Source: Prunus persica
Taxonomy: Eukaryota; Streptophyta; Magnoliopsida; Rosales; Rosaceae
Length of the DNA stretch: 64,000 nt
NCBI RefSeq assembly: GCF_000346465.2
Contig: NC_034016.1
Location: 1,937,352-2,001,351, forward strand
Direction: 5' to 3'
In this document: piece after piece, positions 54,999 to 64,000 of the stretch
Numbering within the stretch: position 1 is the first letter of the stretch
Layout of the letters: each line of letters starts with the position of its first letter
Notes under the pieces: generated by a model
Told to the model about the DNA's origin: nothing
The model's input: only the letters and a program-made list of their open reading frames with translations
The model's database searches: none
Translations under genes and position numbers: made by a program

Positions 54999-57461
54999 TA
55001 TGCAAATCTTGGTTTCAATTTTCTTGAGATTATAACCTGTGAGTAAAAATTTTCTTTCAGGAATTTCTTTGTAAAGGCCGACAGCCATATTGATATCAGA
55101 ATGTAACTTATAATTTCTTCCTCTTCTTGTTTCTCTCCAATCCTCAAATCTTCCTTTTTCATTGCTTGGTATTTCTGAAACCTTATAAAGCTAGGAAGTA
55201 ATGTAATATAATCATTATTTTCTTCATTTGTAATTAGAAACTTTTTATTTATTGTAATGATCAATAAAATCATCCCCCTCAAGATATGGGATGTCTGATG
55301 ATTTTTGCACACTTGATCTTCGATGTTTGCCGCTGCCCCAATTCTTATGCTGATTTATTCGATGATTCTTGTGCTGTTTTAATTTCAGTCTATTAATTTA
55401 TACAGGAGAAATAAAAATACCCCATGAACTCATCGTAAAAACCATGCAACTAATTGCACCAACACATGCAAAATCATGGACATTGCCTAAAGGAGAAAAT
55501 GTTATGGTATGTTCTCTATGCTACTATAAGGCTGTCTTTTGATGTATAAGCTGTAGGATGTTGACAGGATACGTTTGGAGACTGTTCACCTTTAACAGCT
55601 GATAAGAACATCTTTTTCATTTCTTATTGGATTTTCCTGCTGTCACATTCCTTGGTCGATGCATGATTTTATTTATTTATTTATTTATTGTTTATACAAT
55701 GAGGGGTAGGTTTTCGCTTTCCAAATCCCACCCTTCCTTCTGTGTCTAGATTGGAACTTGAAATCATCAACGGATGAATGAGTTAGGATACTATTAAGTA
55801 GATGGTAGGTTGTGAAAGTATGAAATAAGGATAGATTAGATGTTGGAATTCATGGTGAGTGTATGACATTCTAGGGTGATTGATAAATCCAATGTGATGA
55901 ACGTGATGCCTTTTTGATTAGTACTACTACCTGTAGCCGGTGGTGGTGGTGTTTTGACGGCTCTGAAGTTTTTATTTTTTATTTTTAAATGACATGTTTA
56001 TTTTTGTATTGGAATTATTCTAATTCATACTTTTCGTTTGTTTACTAATACATGAGTATTGAATTTATTCCACTTCCTGACTTTTCCCGCATTTACTAAC
56101 AAACATGGAATCAAAATTATGTAATCTAATACCTGAAAAATCAGGAATTGGATTGATTAGGAGGAGGAGTTGATCCCATTCTCATTTCTCTCTCGTTTAT
56201 TGAGTTCTCCGATTCATAACTTCTTACATTTATAGTAAGTAAATGCTCTAAAATCTCACCTACCAATTAGAATGCAGGATTTAAAACTTCTTTATCCTAA
56301 CATTATCAATCATGCTTAGAATGGGATAAAAAATGGAAAAATCGATAAAAAGTGGATGCCGATTGAAGCACTGTGCTTCAATTCTTAAAAGTTGTTATTG
56401 CTTTTATTGAAAGATTTAGAAGAGCATTTAGTGGATAGTTGCTTGCATTATTAGCCATTAGAATCTGATAAGTTACAATACACAATCAGAGTGGGCCTTA
56501 GATGGTTCACTGTCACATGTCCAAGGACAGTGTATCCTTTCAAGAACATGCAGATCATGAAATCTCTTTTTCTTTTGAGAAAAATAATTGTTGGAAAAAG
56601 CTTGAGAAGGATAGTGGTCCAATTTGTTTCTAATATCATGTTTTTTTCTGTGGCTTATGCTAAACTGCTAAACAAGATTGTCACCTCGACCATTGCTTTT
56701 TTTGTCGGCACAAGACCCCACAGACAAACCCAATGGGGCTTGAAAGCTATGACTACTGCTGTTAATCCCCAAATTGATAATTGCAATTTTGTTGCTCACT
56801 CCTTGTGTGATATTTTACGTACTACGAAATTGCATTATCAATGGCAGCAGCTTATTGCATTGTTGGGACAATCTGCTGGAATCTTGGCTTTAAATATTCA
56901 GAGTTTTTCTTTATTCTTTGTAAATTTTAGTCACCGAAATGTGACAGATGATACAGTGAAATCTTAGTTATATGGAGAAATAAATGAGGTTTAGAGTGGG
57001 ATTCTGTATATGCTGTTAACTTGAGGATATTTTTCTCTTTTAATATATTTGCTTGGAATTGTCAAACATAGCCTTTGCTCTGGGAAAAAAAGGGATATCA
57101 CTATTTTGCTATTCCCGGCTAATAATGATATGCCACGTGAAAAAGTTGTCACTCGTGTCCTAGGGCTTTTGGCCGGAGATGGCAAAACAGTGCTATCCCT
57201 GTTTCATGCAAGTGTTTCTCCACATTTGGGGAGCATGCATCTGATTGTATCTTCTTACTTTTGAACTAGGCACATTTTACTTTTGCCTTACTATCTGCAC
57301 TAAGGTAGATAGAGGAGAAAACCCCCAATCTGATAATGCAATCCTGAATCATAGTGAAAGACAATAAACATGTCTTATTGCTACTACACGACATTAATCT
57401 ATACAAATTGTATCTTTTTACCTGAACAAAAAATAAAAATTAATGAAGTGGAATGATGACT
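54999..57461. other. Intergenic between redoxin and receptor kinase genes
   Basis: AT-rich, includes the 3' flank of the redoxin gene. 55970-56180 has mirrored phrases ('gtttactaatacatg' and 'catttactaacaaacatgg') suggesting MITE debris. 56491-56967 is open for 158 codons on the plus strand, but its composition is unremarkable and no family is recognisable. The last ~100 bp is the 3' side of the minus-strand kinase gene. Confidence 0.4.
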
Positions 57462-60400
57462 TTAGGGGTTTGTGGGAAAACATGAAGGTGATCCAATTAG
57501 AGGTTCAGATGATCTGGAAAAACTGGAACTGTGGACTCTAGCTTTCGCATCTCCTTTTCCAAGAAAATCTGGTTTTTCACAATCCTCATTTTCATGCCTG
57601 ATCTCCTTGAGCATTGCTGTTACATCTTTCATTGTTGGCCTTTCCTCTGGGCAAGGATTAACACAGAGCAGAGCCACCCCAAGCACTTGAAGCATCTCTT
57701 GGGTTTGTGTCCCTGATCTCAATATTAGCTGCTGGTCAAGAATTGATGTGAATTCCCGTTTCCTTTCTCGGAGTTCCTTATTGACCCAAGTGACAATATG
57801 GGCACCCTCCGGAATCTTGTTATCCATCGGTTCCTTCCCGGTTAGGACCTCCAGGAGCACCACTCCATAGCTGTACACATCACTCTTTTCTGTGATTCTC
57901 AAACTATATCCATATTCTGCAAAACATTATTACATTACAAGCAGTGTTAGTCAGATATCAAAACCATGTGACCTACATCATCTTTATAGGAAGCAAAAAT
58001 AACATTGAAACTGGATTCATCAACAATAAGAATAAGAGATTAAGGGTTGTGAACAAGTTCAACAACTATGACATTAGACTGGTTTGATTGAGTAACCCGA
58101 ATAACACAATGAACATACCACAAAAGAATATGAGGAATTTAGACTCACCTGGAGCAATGTAGCCATAAGAACCAGCAACTGTGTTGGAGGCTCTGCCGCA
58201 TTCTGGAGCACTCAAAAGCTTTGCAATGCCAAAATCTGCTAGAAAAGATTCATACTGTGGTCCTACCAAGATGTTGTTAGACTTAATATCCCGATGAACT
58301 ATTGGAGGTATACAATCATGATGAAGATAAGCTAAACCATGAGCTGCTCCCAGTACAATCTTGTACCTTGCATCCCAGTCTAAGAACAGCCTTGTCTCAT
58401 GGAGCAATCCACCCAAACTGCCATTGCTAATGTAATCAAACAAAAGCAGTCTGGTTTTTCCGTTGTTACAACATCCCAGAAGCCTCACTATGTTTTTATG
58501 CCTAATTGATCCAAGAGTACGAACTTCTGTAGAAAACAAGTCGATCTGTGGACGCTCGCCATTATTTACCGGCCATAGTTTCTTCACTGCAATGACCTGT
58601 TTTGTCGGAGTCTCCACACGATAAACCATTCCTGAGCAACCCTTCCCCACAATGTTTGAATCTGATAGTCTAGTCACAATATCATTAACAGAAAAATTAA
58701 GCTTTTGAAATGGGGTGAAATCCCATATCAAATGACTTTCTTCTTTACTGTCCATCCCAAATGTGATTCCAGCAACTCTAACGAATAAAGCTATTCCAGC
58801 AAGCATAAGCAATATAGTTGCTGTCACACTAAGAAGAACACAAACAATTAGATATCTGATGGATTTCTTGTCATGCAGGTTACCGTTCAAGTGGCACTCA
58901 TTTCTGTTAATGCATAGCTTCGGGTTGCCCTCGTATGCAGTTGATGGAATATCTTTGAAGAAATTAGTATTGGGAAGTGGACCTGAAAAGTCATTGTATG
59001 AGACATTCAGGGACACAAGATTGTCGAGACTGCCCAGTACTTTCAGGCTTCCTGTCAGCATATTGTGGGATAGATCCATATTGGCAAGTTTTGAGAGATT
59101 TGAGAAGCTTTCTGGAATGGGGCTTGTCAGAGAATTCCAACTCAGATTCAAGAGAATATCTAGACCTTGCAAGCGTCCGATCTCATCTGGGATAGAGCCA
59201 GTGATATTGTTGCTGCTCATATCCAACAGCTGCAAATCCTTACAGAAGCCCAATGATTTTGGTATGGAACCTGTAATGTGGTTTCCACTGATGACCAGTT
59301 TGTTTAGGGATGTCAGATTGCCCAGATTTTCAGGAATCGTGCCTTCTATCATGTTCATGGAAAGGTCTAATACATTAAGACCAGTAAGGAATTGGAAAGA
59401 TGAAGGAATCATGCCTTGGAGCTCATTGCCATGCAAATCAACCATTTCTAACTGGGTACAGTTTCCGATTTCAGGAGGAATTTCCCCATTAAATTGATTT
59501 TCTGACAATTCAAGGAAGGTCAATCTATGAAGGAGCCTAAGTTCAGATGGAATTTGACCTGTGAAGTTGTTTGATCCCAGCCGTAAGCGGATCAAGTTGG
59601 TGCAGTTACCAATATTGGTTGGAAGAACTCCTGAAAGTTGATTTGATATCAGCAACAATTGAGTTAAGTTCTTGAGGTCAAAGAGAGAACTTGGAACTGA
59701 CCCATTGAGGAGATTGTGTGAAAGGTCCAAAGCTTGAAGTTTCTCACAATTGGCCAGCTCAGTTGGTATGCTTCCATGCAGCTGATTCTGCCAGGCAAAG
59801 AACAGAGTAAGTTCTTTTAGTTTCCCAATGACAGGTGGAATCTTGCCAGTAAATCTGTTGTTGTCCAATTCCAGTTGCTTTAAACTGGAAAAGTTTCCAA
59901 ATAAAGGTGGTATGCTGCCTGATATATGATTCTCAGACAGCAGAAACTCCTCCAATGCCACTAAATTTACAAGAGACGGAGGAACCTCACCACTCAGAAG
60001 ATTCATTGAGAAATCGATCACTATCAAAAGGGAACAGTTCCCTAAAGCACCTGGAATACTTCCAGTTAGATTGTTCTTCCACAGTAGAACTCTTCTGAGT
60101 CTTTTCAACCGACTAAATTCACCGGGAATATGACCAGAAAGCTGGTTTTCATACAGAAACAAATTTTCCAAGGCTGAACAGTTACCAATTTCTGGTGGGA
60201 TGGCACCTGTGAGATTTGCAGTATAGACTGAAAGTGTTTGGAGATTCTCTAGTTGTCCTATGCTGCTTGGAATCTGCCCTGTGATTCCCGTAGCTGCAAG
60301 GCCAAGAAAAGTTAGTGCTTTGCAGTTTGATATCTGCATTGGAATTTCCCCATGAATTCCAGGATTCCCGCCTGCACGGAAGATTTCCAGAGCCGATAAC

Positions 60401-60960
60401 TGGCCTATTTCTGCAGGAACCTTTCCGGATAGCTGGTTATCGTACAGCTCAAGTTGTTGAAGCTGTGAACAGTTTCCAATTTCTTTTGGAATGACACCAT
60501 GCAAGGAATTGGAATTCAGTGATAATAACTGCAATTTGGATAACTTTCCTATCTCCTGTGGAATTTTACCTGTTAGAGCATTGAAGCTGAGATCCAAGGT
60601 GGTAAGTGAAGACAAGTTTCCAATCGAGGGTGGAATTTCTCCGCTGAGGTTCCCTTTTGAGATTACAAGGGTGGTAAGATAGTTGAAGGAGAGGAGCTGG
60701 CTTGGGAAACTGGTAGGAACATTGAGTGAGGTGATTGTGATTTCAGAAACAAACCTGCTGCTGGAACATATGATATAATCCCATTTGCATGGATCCTGGT
60801 CAGCTGGATTCCATGAAGAGAAAAAGGTAGCAGAGGAAGAAGAATTAAAGGTTGAAAGCCATGAAAGTAGGGAGAGGCCCTCTTGGTTCAGAGCAGAGGT
60901 GGCAGGAAACAGAAAGATATTGAGAAGCAAGAGAATAATAGTGATTGCATTGCTTGACAT
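57462..60960 (-). CDS. LRR receptor-like serine/threonine kinase, LRR-XI (RGI-like), two exons
   Basis: Minus strand exons 60960-58149 and 57916-57462 join in frame to 1,088 aa. An N-terminal signal peptide (TIILLLLNIFLFPATSA) is followed by the LRRNT cap (WNPADQDPCKWDYIIC) and more than 20 plant-type LRRs (e.g. LSGEIPPSIGNLSSLTTLDL). A transmembrane helix spans ~703-729, then the kinase: glycine loop VGKGCSGMVY, Lys793 (AVKK), HRDIKSNN (889 on, an RD kinase), DFGIAK (909-914), and IAPE, whose final codon spans the intron. The single intron late in the kinase domain, the EIFRAGGNPGIHGEIP block and the HHDCIPP phrase fit subfamily XI, whose RGI members are receptors for sulfated RGF peptides in root meristems. 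The ligand here is inferred only from subfamily. It looks intact; the C-terminal tail is Ser-rich. Confidence 0.92.
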
Positions 60961-63900
60961 GATGAGGTTAATAACAACACTGCTACTTTCTATCTCATCT
61001 AAGTCTCTTTAAATCTCTCATCATGTGATAGTGGGATATTGAACTGGCTGCCTCAATCCTTCAAACTGCTTTTTCACTGGAAAACATTGCTTAAATTTCC
61101 TTGAAATAGACTAAAAGCTAGGGCCTTGGAGGGACAGATTAGTTTATGGTTTCTAGTGCAGTTCTGGATATATTAAAAAATTATATACATAAAATTCATA
61201 GAAAATTTGGAGTACGAAGGGACCTAACTATAGTTTATATGATTGGGGTTATGAGGGACATGCCGCCTTTGAAAAATTGACAAATCTTTAATTATTCATC
61301 TATTCCTTTCTGTCATGGGTGTATATTTTTTTGTTTTTTCCCTCTCATAACATTTGGAAATTAGTCAAAACTAATAACATTATGAAAAATACCAGTGAGG
61401 CAACTACAGGACATATAAGAAAGATTTCGTTAAGCTTTTCTCTTTTTCATTGTTCACCAAATTTGGAGGGAATCTCTTGTAATTAGGTAGCTTAACTAAT
61501 AAGATGAGAGTTCATCGTCTGCAAGTGCTCGATTTTTCGGCTTTGAAGTATACTGTACAAATACAAAAACATCCATATGGTAGATTTTGCTTTCTGCATA
61601 CTTGGTTGCATGCTTCAAATTCTGTTGTACAACAAGCTTTAGTAGTATGCTATGGATATACTGCTATCGTTTGGTGGATTCACTCTAAATCCCTTCATAT
61701 AATGATTGCTCATCTTTTCAGTTAATTGCAGAACAATTCACATAATGAAAATGACTAAGCAGCCCTCCCAACCCAACAAGGGGAAAAAAAAAAAAATTGA
61801 AAATAAAAAGAGACACTTCAACTTTTTTATGTGATGAGGAGTATGGTGATGTCTTAAGATCACCTTTGTATCTGATAAAGTTCATGTCATGGAAGTAAGT
61901 CAGCGGTTTTCTGAAGGGACAACAACACAGGTCCATGCCTCTTCATGAAAAAGGCTCTTTTCCTTGCCCATGCATGAACCTTCCCAAAAACCCCAAAAAA
62001 AGCAGCTCAAATTTGCTTTGTCCATGACCTACTAGTAAAAACTTTGCAAGTACCTCCCTGGCTGTATTGGTTTTTTTCTTTCTGACCCATTTTTTTTTTC
62101 TATCAGATCATGTTTCCTTTTCACCGTCCATGGACAGAAGTAGATGATAACTTAACGTATATAGGGACCAACGGGGTATAGCCTAGTGGAAAAGAACCTT
62201 GATTTGCACACTAATGCGTGTGAGAATACTATTCCCTTCCCTCATAGTACCTTGGCAGTGTGTGAGAATACCTCATCCCCCTCCTAATTATAAAAAAACG
62301 AGAAAGATATATGTAGGGAACAAAAGGCAACAAGTATTATACACTAGAGCATTAATTAATTTGTATTTGAATTATTTTGTGAGAAATTAAGTACATAAAT
62401 CTAACAAATATTGTGAGGTGTAGGGAATATAGGCCTACAATTATAGGGAAGCCCTAGTCAACATGGCATTGAAGAGAATTTTGGGAATAAAGCAAACATA
62501 CAAACAGAAAAGAATAAGGAAAATTATGCATCACTAGCGTAGGTCTGTCCCCTCAATGTGAAATGGAAACAAGTGGAATATCTGTAAGGGGATAAGTTAT
62601 GTATGGATGGTGGGGGCAAGTGATCCCCCAACCACATTTGGTGCCAAATGACTATTTTAATTTGCAAAGTTTTCATTTGGGTTTTTGGTTTTACTTGATG
62701 GTGACCCATAACTCTTTCCAGCTAATTGAGATGGTGAAAAAATGGAATTAAAAGAGGTTGGAAATGCCTAGAAAGGAAATTGCATCAACAGAAAGTGAAG
62801 ATAGGAGACACTAGGGTTAACCCTCTAGATGATCACGAAGGTTAGACATACCATTCACTTATCAACTTAATAATGACATTTTTGTTGATGTTCGATAATA
62901 TATGTGCGCATAAGTGAATATTTTTAATCACTTGAATCACAAACTACTTATATATCGATTATCGGGTACATAAATGAGAGTCTTAATCACTTGAGTTACA
63001 AATTAATCTCATAGTCGCTTATGAATTGAGTGCACTGAATGAAGAAGTTTGGACTTAGTAAAGCAAATCATGGAATCAAGTGGCCCAAACAAGCGTGTGG
63101 TAATGGCCTAAAAGAGAGGCTTGTTATAGAGGGGGTAGGGGTGGGGGGCCGCATATTTGCTTCAGCAGGGAGGCACAAAAAGCGAAAGACAGAACAGTAA
63201 TTCTGCTGTTGTGCTTCGCAAAATCTAACCAACGGGAAGGAATTGGCCTTTGCAGTTCATATATCATAATCGAAGATATTGGATCTTGATTGCAGGTTGG
63301 ACTACATTAATATGTTCAAAAAATTTAAGAAGAAAAAAGAATAAAAACCTAATGAGATCTGGATTTTTACTCTAATGTGCAAACATACACTTCGTAAAAT
63401 CTTTAATATGTTAGGTATTTTATATTTTCTTTTAATTAATTTCATTTTTTCCCAAGTATACTTGCTGCCAAAGTTTTCAAAGCCCTATAAATTTTAGATT
63501 ATCGCAATCAGTCCAGAGAGGTAAGTATACACGATGTTAATCACGTGCAGTTATCAATTCACTTATATTATAATACATGCATTTATTCAATCTGTCTGGA
63601 ATTTTTTTAAATAATCATTGGGGGAGTTTGTATGATTTTCTGGTGATTAGACCTAGGACCTAGCATTCACCTTACTTTCAATGCAAAATCAGCCCAATCA
63701 AGGCATTGTATTTGGGCCAGAGTTTGATCCTAACTGGCCCAAGCTTAATATTGGTTAGAAGATGAAAAGTATTCCTTGCCTAGTTCACAATTATGCTGCA
63801 GATAGATAAAAAGTGCACCAAAAGTTCCATAATGCTTTACAATAAGGAACATCAATTCCTTGCCTCATTTGCAATCATCTTATTTGTTATAACAACCAAT

Positions 63901-64000
63901 TAGGATGCCTAACAACAACCTTTCTCTTTCTCTCACAAATTTTCCCAATTATGGCCTCTCTGACCCAATATTCTGTAGGAGCTTGCCTCACACCAAACAA
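60961..64000. other. Upstream region of the receptor kinase and intergenic DNA
   Basis: 60961-61300 should hold the kinase promoter and 5' leader; no confident TATA box was chosen. The remainder is AT-rich with only short ORFs. It includes the SINE-like fragment at 62173-62290, a 'tcttaatcacttga' repeat phrase near 62980, and G-rich 'gggggtaggggtggggggcc' at 63129-63148. No gene recognised to the window end. Confidence 0.4.
62173..62292 (+). repeat. SINE-like fragment
   Basis: Starts ggggtatagcctagtggaaa, an A-box-like tRNA start as in plant Au-type SINEs, and proceeds through 'ttgatttgcacactaatg'. It ends with 'gtgtgagaatacctcatccc', 'ctcctaattata' and an A-run. The tail wording resembles that at 1800-1840. 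The B box is weak. Confidence 0.45.

Noticed and set aside
56491..56967. 158-codon plus-strand ORF
   Set aside because: No domain, no repeat of the frame elsewhere, and composition matches surrounding intergenic DNA; not enough to call a gene.
58763..59497. 244-codon plus-strand ORF
   Set aside because: It is antisense to the LRR region of the receptor kinase; the repeat structure of the LRRs leaves the opposite strand open.

Overview
The window is nuclear DNA of a flowering plant (eudicot). It is AT-rich, its genes are split by GT-AG introns, and the spaces between them are packed with plant transposons. Gene content (a TIR-NBS-LRR receptor, a CYP749A-like P450, an LRR-XI receptor kinase) and the transposon families would fit Rosaceae, for example Prunus, but that is inference. 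No search could be run; every identification is by reading the sequence.

Layout. 1-855: a PIF/Harbinger transposase broken into two oppositely oriented halves joined by a perfect 51-bp hairpin. 3165-13027: an RNA-dependent RNA polymerase (RDR1-like) pseudogene. It lacks its 5' half and its catalytic segment, and is split by a decayed Ty1/copia element (4289-12364, TSD ccgtt). That copia element carries two insertions of one LTR family: a 2,100-bp solo LTR (8359-10458, TSD tacat) and a 103-bp version made only of the LTR ends (10627-10729, TSD tgtat). 15980-18100: an intact six-exon gene for a small Ser/Arg/Lys-rich protein. 18.1-31 kb: transposon-rich DNA. It holds a Harbinger remnant, a copia gag fragment, a regular array of hairpin-forming palindromes, several MITEs, a Harbinger element that keeps only its Myb/SANT-like second ORF, and a pathogen-related protein pseudogene. 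31242-35312: an apparently intact TNL immune receptor. 38580-40940: an apparently intact P450. 41.4-49.9 kb: more repeats, including a second palindrome cluster, a duplicate of the 18.4-kb and 21.6-kb segments, and a third copy of the LTR family (2,571 bp, minus strand) nested in a hAT-type MITE. 49983-54998: a nine-exon plastid-targeted thioredoxin/redoxin-fold protein with a Mutator-type foldback element in intron 5. 57462-60960 (minus): an intact LRR receptor kinase. The last 3 kb is intergenic.

Five genes look functional: the RS-rich protein, TNL, P450, redoxin and RLK. They do not form a pathway. Two of the dead genes (RDR1-like and pathogen-related) and the TNL are related to defence, so this is partly a decayed defence neighbourhood. 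Much of the insertion history can be read from target-site duplications (5-bp LTR, 8-bp hAT, 9-bp Mutator, TAA Harbinger, TA Stowaway-like).

The least explained structures are the palindrome arrays (22.8-23.9 and 41.4-41.6 kb) and the 103-bp 'ends-only' LTR copy.
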